Shown here: positions 1 to 7,182 of the stretch, piece after piece
Layout: every line of letters starts with the position of its first letter
Numbering within the stretch: the stretch's first letter is position 1
DNA from: CAZETJ01 sp964514575
GTDB taxonomy: Bacteria > Patescibacteriota > Saccharimonadia > Saccharimonadales > UBA10212
NCBI GenBank assembly: GCA_964514575.1
Contig: CAZETJ010000011.1
Coordinates: forward strand, 1-18,479
Direction of reading: 5' to 3'
DNA: 18,479 bases
Position numbers and translations under genes: made by a program
The notes under the pieces: model-generated
What the model was told of the DNA's origin: nothing
The model's input: only the letters and a program-made list of their open reading frames with translations
The model's database searches: none

Positions 1-528
1 AAGAGCGGTCTGCCTGTAATCGCTCGCTTCGGCCGCTTCGGACCAATGCTACAGCTCGGCAGCACCGAAAGTGAAGAAAAGCCACGTTTTGCGCCATTGC
101 CAGAGGGCGCAGAACTGAACTCCGTCACCCTAGATCAGGCTCTACCAATGTTTAAGCTGCCGCGAGAGGTCGGCAAAACTAAGGACGGCGAAATCATCCT
201 GGCTGATATTGGCCGATTTGGGCCTTATCTCAAGGTAGGCAAGAGCTTTACGAGTATCAAAGATCACGACCCTTTCACTATTACGGAGAAAGCCGCCCGC
301 GCCAAACTGGCGGAACATCTCGAGACTAAGCTTCAGCGACAGATCGCTGACTTCGGCAAGATAAAAATTCTTAAGGGTCCCTACGGCCCCTACGTAACCG
401 ACGGCAAAAAGAACGTTCGGGTTGCTAAAGATATCGAGCCAGAAAAAATAACGGAAGAGCAAGCCAAGGATATTCTAGAAAAAGCTCCAGCCAAAAGGTC
501 ATTCCGGCGTCGGCTGCCTAAAGCGTAG
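1..528 (+). CDS. topA: DNA topoisomerase I, C-terminal part (5' end outside window)
   Basis: The frame is open from base 1, so this is the last 175 residues of a longer gene; the catalytic core lies upstream of the window. Topoisomerase I relaxes negative supercoils by transient single-strand cleavage. What is visible are the C-terminal repeats of the family: ARFGRFGPMLQLG near residue 8, DIGRFGPYLKVG near residue 70 and KGPYGPYVTDGKK near residue 120, separated by stretches such as KPRFAPLPEGAELNSVTLDQA. This GRFGPY-type repeat is characteristic of TopA C-termini in many bacteria, where it helps DNA binding. The protein ends in a basic tail (AKRSFRRRLPKA), as is common. The stop codon is TAG. 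No clear intrinsic terminator follows; the next gene has its own promoter 120 nt downstream. Confidence 0.92.
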   Translation, partial: KSGLPVIARFGRFGPMLQLGSTESEEKPRFAPLPEGAELNSVTLDQALPMFKLPREVGKTKDGEIILADIGRFGPYLKVGKSFTSIKDHDPFTITEKAARAKLAEHLETKLQRQIADFGKIKILKGPYGPYVTDGKKNVRVAKDIEPEKITEEQAKDILEKAPAKRSFRRRLPKA

Positions 529-602
529 TCAGTAAGTCTATATTTATCCACTATTTTCCCAGATTGACAAAAAAACTGACTGCTAGATTATACGTTAATA
601 CT

Positions 603-632
603 TTGTTAGGCAAGTCTAATTAGTGTTAGAAT
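603..632 (+). promoter_or_regulatory. Possible second promoter upstream of the sigma-like gene
   Basis: TTGTTA (603-608), an 18-nt spacer and TAGAAT (627-632) preceded by TG at 624-625, which makes an extended -10. It lies about 50 bp upstream of the stronger consensus promoter. A third TTGACA occurs at 564-569 but its -10 is not well placed. Weak evidence on its own; tandem promoters would fit a tightly expressed transcription factor. Confidence 0.3.
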
Positions 633-651
633 AAAAAGAGCGACCAGGAGG

Positions 652-680
652 TTGACAGAGTTTTTTATAAGTTGTATAAT
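652..680 (+). promoter_or_regulatory. Perfect consensus housekeeping promoter
   Basis: TTGACA at 652-657 and TATAAT at 675-680 with exactly 17 nt between them: 12 of 12 matches to the sigma-70 consensus at the ideal spacing. The start of transcription would fall near 687, giving a 5' leader of about 26 nt before the ATG at 713. A perfect promoter is rare and implies strong constitutive transcription of the gene that follows. Confidence 0.85.
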
Positions 681-712
681 TAAGAAAACCTAAAGAGTTT
701 TAATAGGTAAGT

Positions 713-1747
713 ATGGAAGAAACCAACGCCGAAAATCAATTTAATATCGAAGCTACTGTCCAGGACATACTGGGCACGATTGAACGTGAACGCGAACGAG
801 AGATAATTTCGCGCCGCTTTGGGCTATTCGATAGACGAGAGACGCTGGAGCAAATCGGTGAACTCTTAGGTATTACCCGTGAGCGCGTTCGCCAACTAGA
901 AAAGGCCGTTATAACCCGCCTAAAAGCTTCGGCCGAGGGCGATTTACCTCATATTAAGAAGGCTGAAGCAGTTTTAGCCAAACACCTTAAGGACATGGGC
1001 AATGTTGCCCGCGTAACAGATATAGCTGACCGCTTGGTCTCAGGCGCCACCAAGATTGACCATGCTCGCGTCACGTTTCTAGCGTCGTTAAGCCCCGGCA
1101 TCGCCGTCATCGATGACAATGACCATTTCTACCATTCTATAGGCCTGGCCAGCCGACATACCGAAAAAACCATCCGCGACCATGTTGGGAAGATCATCGA
1201 AGCAATTGGCGAGATCGGCGAACCGACCAATATCGAGACTATTGCCGAAAAGGTCGGCAACAACGACCCGCGTCACGTTCAAGCCCTAGCCAGCATATCC
1301 AAGAACATCGCCAATCTGCATGGGCGCTGGGGCCTGACAAAATGGCCAATGGTCAACCCGAAAAATATTCGGGATAAGATTTATGTCATCCTGCACGACA
1401 CCGGTAAACCAATGCATTTTTCAGAAATCTCCCAAGCTATTAAAGACAGTGACTTGAAGCGCAAAGACGTTACTACTCAAGCTATTCACAACGAGTTGAT
1501 AAAAGACAGCCGCTTCGTTTTGATCGGGCGGGGAATTTACGCCCTGCGCGAATGGGGTTACACAAAAGGCACTGTCGCAGACGTTATCGCTGAGATTCTC
1601 AAAAAAGAAGGCGGTCCGCTGCACCGTGACGAGATTGTTAAGCGGGTTCTCAAAAGCCGCCAGGTTAAAGAGACGACCATCCTGCTAAACTTGCAGGGCA
1701 AATCACAGTTTAAGCGTGTCGCCAAAGCCACTTATACTCTAGGTTAA
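713..1747 (+). CDS. Sigma-70 region 4 / HARE-HTH-type transcription factor without region 2
   Basis: A 344-residue DNA-binding protein. Residues 26-71 match sigma-70 region 4: SRRFGLFDRRETLEQIGELL then GITRERVRQLEKAV, the recognition helix that in sigma factors reads the -35 element. No region 2 (the -10 binding, core-binding part) is present. The remainder reads as repeated winged-helix-like units at about 81-145, 151-211, 216-283 and 285-344; the third and fourth (GKPMHFSEISQAIK...GRGIYALREWG and GGPLHRDEIVKRV...) resemble the HARE-HTH domain found in the RNA polymerase delta subunit RpoE. Known: automated annotation often calls such CPR proteins RpoE or sigma factor. Inference: it binds RNA polymerase or -35-like DNA as an accessory factor, not as a stand-alone sigma. 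Start chosen at ATG 713, with a weak AGG ahead and a perfect promoter upstream. Confidence 0.75.
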   Translation: MEETNAENQFNIEATVQDILGTIEREREREIISRRFGLFDRRETLEQIGELLGITRERVRQLEKAVITRLKASAEGDLPHIKKAEAVLAKHLKDMGNVARVTDIADRLVSGATKIDHARVTFLASLSPGIAVIDDNDHFYHSIGLASRHTEKTIRDHVGKIIEAIGEIGEPTNIETIAEKVGNNDPRHVQALASISKNIANLHGRWGLTKWPMVNPKNIRDKIYVILHDTGKPMHFSEISQAIKDSDLKRKDVTTQAIHNELIKDSRFVLIGRGIYALREWGYTKGTVADVIAEILKKEGGPLHRDEIVKRVLKSRQVKETTILLNLQGKSQFKRVAKATYTLG

Positions 1748-1786
1748 ATACACGCCAGTCTACTGCCGCCAGAGGAGTACTCAAGG

Positions 1787-1795
1787 TGTTATAAT
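1787..1795 (+). promoter_or_regulatory. Extended -10 promoter for the TraG/VirB4-like ATPase
   Basis: TGTTATAAT: a perfect TATAAT (1790-1795) with the TGn extension. No -35 match sits 17 nt upstream, which is normal for extended -10 promoters. Transcription would begin near 1802, only about 11 nt before the ATG at 1813 and downstream of the alternative TTG at 1801, so it decides in favour of the ATG. Confidence 0.6.
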
Positions 1796-1812
1796 GAAGC
1801 TTGAGTTTAACC

Positions 1813-4428
1813 ATGAAATTATTGGGGAATAAAAATCGAACTACCGCTCAAGAGCAAACGCTCTTGATGCTCGAGGTACCGCGGACTAATGACAAAAAAG
1901 AGTTGGCGGCCGAGCAAATGCTGGCGGCCCTGCATGGCATCTTGAGACCCAAGAATGAGCTGCGTTTAAGTTCGACTATGCAGGAGCATATAAGCTTGGA
2001 GATAGCTGCTATTGGCCAGCGGATCCGCTTTTTTATATGGACCCCGAAGCACTTGCAAGCCTTCGTCGAAGGGCAAATCTACGCCCAATACCCGACTGTT
2101 CAGATCTATGAGCAACAAGAGGATTACGCGGCGCGTCAACTAAGTCAAAGCGTCATTTATTCCAGCGAGTTGACACTGACCAATAACGAAACCTTGCCGA
2201 TCAAAACTTTTCCGAGTTTTGAAGTCGACCCCCTGGCAGCGATTACAGCAACGTTGGCTAAGCTCGACGGCCAGGATGAGGAGATGTGGATTCAGATCAA
2301 TGCTCGGCCAACGCCAGATGACTGGCATCGGCGCGGAGCTCGTGAGGTCGCTCGAATAAAACATGGCAGCGGTTTCTTCAACGGGGCAGGGGGCTCAGCC
2401 CTGAATTATGCCGGCGAAGCCATCGCGGCTCTGGTTCGGCCGCCGAGTGGCACTGGCGAAGGCAAAGAGTCAGAAGTTTCGGAGCGCGATAAAGGCCGGA
2501 TAGCAGGCATAGAAGAGAAGAGCAAGAAGCTTGGCTACCAGGTTAAAATCCGATTGCTCTACGCCGGCCACGACCAGCACACCGCCCGGCTGCGTATGCA
2601 GGCGCTAGTCGGTGCTTTTAAGCAATTTAATAGCACTAACTTAAACGGCTTTGAAGCCAAGTCTGCCAACTTTAATCGTGATAAACAGTATGAATACCAG
2701 ACCAGGCTATTCATTGACGGCGGCTTTATTTTAAATATCGAGGAGCTAGCCAGCTTATTCCATTTACCGCACACTTCAGTAGAGACGCCTAACATCGTAT
2801 GGGCGACCACAAAAACTGCTGAACCACCGCCCAATATACCGATTGCTATGCCTGGTGAGGAAAAGGATATCAGCCTGTTCGGTGTCACTAATTTCCGCGG
2901 TGATAATACCGTCTTTGGCATCTACCGCGTTGATCGCGGGCGACACATTTATTTACTAGGCCAAACTGGCACCGGAAAATCGGGAGCCCTCGAGCTGCTT
3001 ACCCTCAGCGACATTTACTGGGACCAAGGTTTTGCGGTCATAGATCCACACGGTGATTACGCCCAGCACGTCCTAAGCTTTATACCGGAACGGCGAATTG
3101 ACGACGTAGTTTACTTTAACCCGGCAGACACGAGCCATCCAATCGGCTTCAACCCATTGGAGATTACTGACCCGAGCCTGAAAGGGCACATTAGCTCAGA
3201 GTTAGTCGGCGTACTAAAGCGCCTGTTTGCGGAGAGTTGGGGACCGCGCCTTGAATATATATTGCGCTACACGCTGTTGGCACTTTTGGATTACCCCAAC
3301 GCTACAATGCTTGATATCACTCGCATGCTAACAGACAAAAAATTCCGAATGAACGTTATTACCTATATCGATGATCCGGTAGTTAAAAATTTTTGGGTCA
3401 CAGAGTTCGCTAGCTGGAATGATAAGTTCGCCTCTGAAGCAGTGGCACCAGTGCTAAATAAAGTTGGTGCTTTTACCGCCAACCCGATGATTAGAAATAT
3501 TATCGGCCAGCCGAAGAGCACCTTCAACCTGCGCCAGATCATGGACGAGGGAAAGATTCTGATCGTTAACCTCAGCCGCGGATTGATGGGCGAAGATAAC
3601 GCCGGTATCTTAGGCGCCATGATGGTTACCAAGATTCAGCTAGCAGCTATGGGCAGGGCAGACATGAGCCTGGAGAAACGCCGGCCGTTCTACCTCTATG
3701 TCGATGAGTTTCAGAACTTTGCCACCGACTCGTTCGCTGTCATTTTGTCCGAAGCCCGAAAGTACGGCCTCAACCTGACAGTCGCCAACCAATACATATC
3801 GCAGATGAGCGAGGCCGTGCGCGACGCTGTTTTCGGAAACGTCGGTACTATCATCTGTTTCAGAATTAGCCCGGATGACGCCCCGTTCCTACAAAAATAT
3901 TTCGAGCCACAATTTGAAGCCGGCGATCTTATCCAGCAGCATTCTAGGTTCTTCGTTACCACTATGATGATAAACGACGAAAAGGCGCCAGCGTTCTCGG
4001 CTAAGACGCTTAACATACCCGATGCGCCGGATGACCAGATCGATAAGATAATCAGGTTGTCCCGCGAACGTTACACCGGCAACAAATCTGAAGTCGAGGA
4101 GGCTATTAAAATCTCGACAGGGCTACACACCGTACCTACAGCCCCAGAGCCAGAATTGAGAGTTAAAGCTCAGTCACAGCTAAAGACCATTAACAGTTTC
4201 GATAAACCAACTACGCCAACCGAGCGGCTAGGCAAGGTCGTGACTAGATTAACTGGCTCTACGCCCGATAAAAACGAGGAGTCTCCGCCTAGCAGCTCTA
4301 AGCGACGCCGCGGCCGCCGCGGTGGGCGGGGCAGGAACAAAACTACTGCCGGCTCAGCGGGATCCAGTTCAAGCCAGTCATCAAATTCCGGTTCATCAGA
4401 AGATGAGCATGTTATTCGCCTGCGCTAA
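1813..4428 (+). CDS. Conjugation/type IV secretion-type ATPase (TraG/VirB4-like, HerA-FtsK superfamily)
   Basis: An 871-residue protein. The N-terminal ~350 residues are an uncharacterised domain without obvious membrane helices. The ATPase core follows: Walker A GQTGTGKS at about 383-390, then FAVIDPHGDYAQHVL and NPADTSHPIGFNPLE, typical of type IV secretion DNA-binding ATPases, and Walker B FYLYVDEFQNF at about 626-636 followed by a sensor-like ANQYISQM. The last ~60 residues are low complexity: a basic RRRGRRGGRGR patch, then a Ser/Gly-rich stretch ending in acidic and arginine residues, probably disordered and nucleic-acid binding. Family members pump DNA or protein through secretion channels; which substrate applies here cannot be read from sequence. 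No other secretion gene is adjacent. The start is ATG 1813, not the TTG at 1801, because the extended -10 at 1790-1795 puts the transcript start near 1802. Confidence 0.8.
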   Translation: MKLLGNKNRTTAQEQTLLMLEVPRTNDKKELAAEQMLAALHGILRPKNELRLSSTMQEHISLEIAAIGQRIRFFIWTPKHLQAFVEGQIYAQYPTVQIYEQQEDYAARQLSQSVIYSSELTLTNNETLPIKTFPSFEVDPLAAITATLAKLDGQDEEMWIQINARPTPDDWHRRGAREVARIKHGSGFFNGAGGSALNYAGEAIAALVRPPSGTGEGKESEVSERDKGRIAGIEEKSKKLGYQVKIRLLYAGHDQHTARLRMQALVGAFKQFNSTNLNGFEAKSANFNRDKQYEYQTRLFIDGGFILNIEELASLFHLPHTSVETPNIVWATTKTAEPPPNIPIAMPGEEKDISLFGVTNFRGDNTVFGIYRVDRGRHIYLLGQTGTGKSGALELLTLSDIYWDQGFAVIDPHGDYAQHVLSFIPERRIDDVVYFNPADTSHPIGFNPLEITDPSLKGHISSELVGVLKRLFAESWGPRLEYILRYTLLALLDYPNATMLDITRMLTDKKFRMNVITYIDDPVVKNFWVTEFASWNDKFASEAVAPVLNKVGAFTANPMIRNIIGQPKSTFNLRQIMDEGKILIVNLSRGLMGEDNAGILGAMMVTKIQLAAMGRADMSLEKRRPFYLYVDEFQNFATDSFAVILSEARKYGLNLTVANQYISQMSEAVRDAVFGNVGTIICFRISPDDAPFLQKYFEPQFEAGDLIQQHSRFFVTTMMINDEKAPAFSAKTLNIPDAPDDQIDKIIRLSRERYTGNKSEVEEAIKISTGLHTVPTAPEPELRVKAQSQLKTINSFDKPTTPTERLGKVVTRLTGSTPDKNEESPPSSSKRRRGRRGGRGRNKTTAGSAGSSSSQSSNSGSSEDEHVIRLR

Positions 4429-4617
4429 GACAAAGTTTTAGATTAAAAAAGATAAGAACATTTTACGAACACTTATATTAGATGAAGCTGTGTAACAAAA
4501 CACATAATATGGGGCCTGGTGAGAGATAGGGAAAAGGGCGCAGAAATAAAGAAAAATAATTAAACAAAAATACATGGAAGACTGTGATAAAACCCGCGGG
4601 GCAATGCCAAGCCAGGC

Positions 4618-4644
4618 TATACTGTACATGTCGTACAATGTATA
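4618..4644. repeat. Nested inverted repeat TATAC-TGTAC/GTACA-GTATA
   Basis: TATAC TGTAC (4618-4627), a 5-nt spacer, GTACA (4633-4637), two unpaired bases, then GTATA (4640-4644). Ten paired positions with a 2-base bulge, overlapping the dif-like site. It could be a protein-binding dyad or a hairpin. Confidence 0.4.
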
Positions 4645-4655
4645 TTTTGCGACTC
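4628..4655. other. dif-like dyad (11-6-11)
   Basis: Two 11-bp arms around a 6-bp centre TGTATA (4639-4644), the same centre as in E. coli dif. The inner nine bases of the arms, GTCGTACAA and TTTTGCGAC, are inverted repeats at 7 of 9 positions. By hand alignment the - strand matches 17 of 28 bases of the E. coli dif sequence as remembered, but the usually conserved XerD arm (TTATGTTAA) is poorly matched. It sits where the two opposing gene blocks meet. Tentative; it could be an operator or part of an RNA stem. Confidence 0.25.
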
Positions 4656-4806
4656 TACATATTGATCAAGGAGTTGCTTCGTTATACCTCCCCTAACAGG
4701 GGAGATCTGTGCATTTCGGCTTATACGTGCATAATTCAGTGCTCTGCGGCACGTCGCTGCACACCTCGATACGTACCAACCTAGCGGTACCTTGAATACC
4801 AGGCAA

Positions 4807-4841
4807 GTGCTGTGGGATTTACTAGACTTATCCACAGCCAC
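4807..4841. repeat. Hairpin with a perfect DnaA box
   Basis: GTGCTGTGG (4807-4815) and AT (4817-4818) pair with ATCCACAG-c-CAC (4830-4841), leaving G4816 and C4839 bulged. The 3' arm and loop contain TTATCCACA (4828-4836), a perfect DnaA box. An AT-rich stretch follows. No poly-T directly follows on either strand, so it is not a good terminator. Confidence 0.45.
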
Positions 4842-5144
4842 GTCGCTAAATATTTGATTTTTACTGTTTTCATATTTTTATATATTTTTGCTTTCCATTC
4901 TGTTTCTGATAACTATTTGACTTCTCACACGGCTTATGTAGAGCTATGCTTTTCCCCGCCTGTAAATCGAAACTAATTATTAGAACAAAAAACGAACTAG
5001 ATAGGGGATTCGAGTCAGGGTAAGTCTCGGCAGCTAGGTTTAGATTATATAGTTATGCAAAGTCGACAACTGCGCCAGCCGGCTGATTCAGGTTCAGTTA
5101 AAACCCTCGGCGCTCTCACCCCTTCCCTGCGCGCCTAGCTGCCT

Positions 5145-5987
5145 CTATTTATAAAAGACTTTTCCATTTACGCGGACGTCCAAGTACTGTGATGGCTGGA
5201 TATGATTGGCCGTAAAATCGTGCCGCGCAGCTAAAAATTGACCTGCCTGAACCAGAGGATCGCCACCAAGGTAGAATTTTGTGAAATAGGGAGTGTCTTT
5301 TGTGTATACATCCAACTCTTGGGCTGCCGCAGGCAGCGTCAGCGAGCTCAGCAGCACATGGGCGCTACGGCACTGGGATACGATCTGGTTTATGAAATGG
5401 ACTGCATCGGAGCCAAGCACCTTTGCGCCGGAGGCAACCCTGATATTACTTGTATCTGTCAGGCTTAGCAGCTCTTTGTAGGCCGGTACCGCATTGGTTG
5501 AGATTATTACCCCGTCGGCATCCAAGACGTATCTACGGCTGCTATTTATATAAACGTAGCTTGGGACAGCGATCGTCAGGCTGACAATTGGGCTTTGGCC
5601 AACTATGGGCAACTCTACCGAACCGGAGCTAATTTCCGGAAATTTTTGCCGTAAATTATTTATTACCGCTTGCTCGTTATAAGTGAACTTTGTGCGGTAG
5701 GTTAAGCCGCCTGTTTGTGCCAAAACTGCGCTACGATACACGGCTTCTGGCCGATATACTGAGCTGCTTAAAACGACCTTTGGATCATTGTTAATGAATA
5801 AACTGTAGATTAAGCCGCCAATGACTGCCACCAGTAAAAGGCCTCCGAGCAGTTTGTTGAGAAACGACCCGCGCTTGCCCTCCGGCACTTTTTTTCTAAA
5901 TGGCGTATCGGCCGCCACCGGTTGCCTACCCTTGTAATAAGTCGGCTTGGTTACCCTCTTCGATTGGCTTAAATTTGGTCGCCGCAC
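5145..5987 (-). CDS. ftsQ: Cell division protein FtsQ/DivIB-like
   Basis: About 280 residues: a short basic cytoplasmic tail, one membrane helix (LLGGLLLVAVIGGLIYSLFI, about residues 46-65), then an extracytoplasmic POTRA-like part (VYRSAVLAQTGG, NNLRQKFPEISSGSVE) and a beta-rich domain with RRYVLDADGVII, the FtsQ/DivIB pattern. FtsQ bridges early and late divisome proteins. It is the last gene of the dcw run. The frame opens at an ATG at 6056, but that would overlap murG by 68 nt; the GTG at 5987, one base after the murG stop (TAGCGTG), is preferred and suggests translational coupling, with AAAGG about 15 nt upstream. Stop TAG. FtsQ is poorly conserved, so the name rests on topology, POTRA-like features and gene position. 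Confidence 0.75.
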   Translation of the reverse strand: MRRPNLSQSKRVTKPTYYKGRQPVAADTPFRKKVPEGKRGSFLNKLLGGLLLVAVIGGLIYSLFINNDPKVVLSSSVYRPEAVYRSAVLAQTGGLTYRTKFTYNEQAVINNLRQKFPEISSGSVELPIVGQSPIVSLTIAVPSYVYINSSRRYVLDADGVIISTNAVPAYKELLSLTDTSNIRVASGAKVLGSDAVHFINQIVSQCRSAHVLLSSLTLPAAAQELDVYTKDTPYFTKFYLGGDPLVQAGQFLAARHDFTANHIQPSQYLDVRVNGKVFYK

Positions 5988-5988
5988 G

Positions 5989-7182
5989 CTAGTTTGTAGT
6001 TGGCCTTTCGCCGTGGGCCACCCGCAAAATAAGGTTGGCCAGACGTTCCGCAGCATCAGGAACAGCCAACTTATGGAAGTTATCGCCTAGTTCAGTACGT
6101 CTGGCTGGATCGCCCAAAAGTTCGCCAATTATACCGGTCAGTTCATCGGACTTAATTTCTTCGCTAAGAACGACAGCTGCCTGGTGGCGGCTAAGCTCTT
6201 CTGCGTTCTTCAGCTGGTGGCCGGCTGCCAAAAATGGGCTGGGAATAATCACGCAAGCCTTCGCCTGCGCCGCAAATTCAGCCAAGACAGTTGCGCCAGC
6301 CCGACTGATAATTACGTCCGCGGCGCCACTATACTTATAGAAATCGGGCACGAGACCCAGAACACTGACTCGGTCAGCAGCTTCCTCGGAAAGACCGGCT
6401 TCGTAGCGACGCTCCATCTCAGCCTGATGCTTCAGGCCAGTCAGGTGAAGTATCTGCAGTTTATCAAATGAGCCCAGTAAGTCTGGAGCGATGGCTACGG
6501 CTAGATTATTAAGTTTGGATGAGCCATTACCTGCGCCGCCGACCAGCAGGACTGACGAATCGACCGGTAGCCCCAGCTCTCTCTTGAACCCGGCTTCGGC
6601 GGCTGAATCAACTTTTTTAATGTGCGAATCAATGGGTATGCCAGTATAGACTACCGACTCAAGGCTACGAGAGTCGTTGCCCTTCGGTATGCCCACAGCA
6701 CGTACAACTGCCCAGCGCCCAACTATGCGGTTAGCCAAGCCTGGCACGGCATCGGAGTCGTGCGTTACTACCGGGATCCTCAGCATACGGGCTGCCAAAC
6801 AAACCGGCACGACCACAAAGCCGCCTTTGCTAAAGACTACATGCGGCTTGATCCGCCTGAGAATCTTAAGGCTTTTAGCAGTTGCACCGAAAACACGAAA
6901 AATATCACGGGCGTTTAATAGAATGGTTTTGACATCAAACAGATGCGCCAGCAGGCTCTCGCCGTAGTAGCGCCGGAATTTACCGCCATTAACATAGGCG
7001 GTGAAATCGAACAGCTCACTAGACTGCTTTAGGCTATCGAACTTATCTCCTTTGTGCCCGATATAAACTAATTGACAGCCTGGATCGACTTTTTTAAGTT
7101 CGTGGGCGAGTGACAAGATTGGCGTTATATGGCCGCCCGAGCCGCCGCCCGTCAAGACTATTGTTGGTGATAGGTGATTCAT
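5989..7182 (-). CDS. murG: UDP-GlcNAc:lipid I N-acetylglucosaminyltransferase MurG
   Basis: 397 residues. It transfers GlcNAc to lipid I, making lipid II at the inner face of the membrane. GT-B glycosyltransferase with the N-terminal G-loop LTGGGSGGHITP (10-21), VFSKGGFVVVP, THDSDAVPGLANR (in place of the HEQN-type motif of E. coli), a second G-loop VGGAGNGSSKLN (the usual form is GGSQGA), SRAGATVLAEFAAQ and the donor-site AAGHQLKNAEEL. It is longer than the E. coli enzyme (355). A GTG at 7209 is in frame, but ATG 7182 is chosen because it places the G-loop at the normal distance. The first 89 nt overlap the end of ftsW in another frame; no strong ribosome site is seen. Stop TAG. Confidence 0.93.
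   Translation of the reverse strand: MNHLSPTIVLTGGGSGGHITPILSLAHELKKVDPGCQLVYIGHKGDKFDSLKQSSELFDFTAYVNGGKFRRYYGESLLAHLFDVKTILLNARDIFRVFGATAKSLKILRRIKPHVVFSKGGFVVVPVCLAARMLRIPVVTHDSDAVPGLANRIVGRWAVVRAVGIPKGNDSRSLESVVYTGIPIDSHIKKVDSAAEAGFKRELGLPVDSSVLLVGGAGNGSSKLNNLAVAIAPDLLGSFDKLQILHLTGLKHQAEMERRYEAGLSEEAADRVSVLGLVPDFYKYSGAADVIISRAGATVLAEFAAQAKACVIIPSPFLAAGHQLKNAEELSRHQAAVVLSEEIKSDELTGIIGELLGDPARRTELGDNFHKLAVPDAAERLANLILRVAHGERPTTN

Larger units (their letters stand above)
4429..5144. other. 716-bp convergent intergenic region, structured and gene-free
   Basis: No reading frame here looks like a protein; the ones of 60-75 codons have odd composition and no ribosome site. AT-rich flanks surround a core (about 4595-4845) full of dyads: a stem GCGACTC/GAGTTGC (4649-4655, 4671-4677), CTCCCCT-aac-AGGGGAG (4688-4704), GTGC/GCAC (4739-4752), GTACC/GGTAC (4773-4790) and CTGTGG/CCACAG (4810-4837) containing a perfect DnaA box. 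A T-rich stretch (4843-4905) follows. A perfect 10-bp palindrome CAGCCGGCTG lies at 5076-5085. Just past ftsQ, GGCGC/GCGCC (5109-5113, 5131-5135) followed on the - strand by GGGTTTT could be a weak terminator. The core could be an unrecognised structured RNA or a chromosome-maintenance site. Confidence 0.6.

Noticed and set aside
1801..1812. TTG at 1801 as start of the TraG/VirB4-like ATPase.
   Set aside because: The extended -10 at 1790-1795 places the transcript start about at 1802, after that codon; ATG 1813 fits.
4617..4841. A 74-codon - strand frame in the convergent gap.
   Set aside because: Unlikely composition (many Cys, Arg, Thr), no ribosome site, and it runs through several hairpins.
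5004..5020. GGGGATTCGAGTC, similar to a tRNA T-loop.
   Set aside because: The flanking bases do not pair into a T-arm and no acceptor stem or anticodon arm is found, so it is neither a tRNA nor a clear att site.
4429..5144. Replication origin.
   Set aside because: Only one perfect DnaA box, no dnaA or dnaN nearby, and the flanking genes converge here, which is the opposite of an origin.
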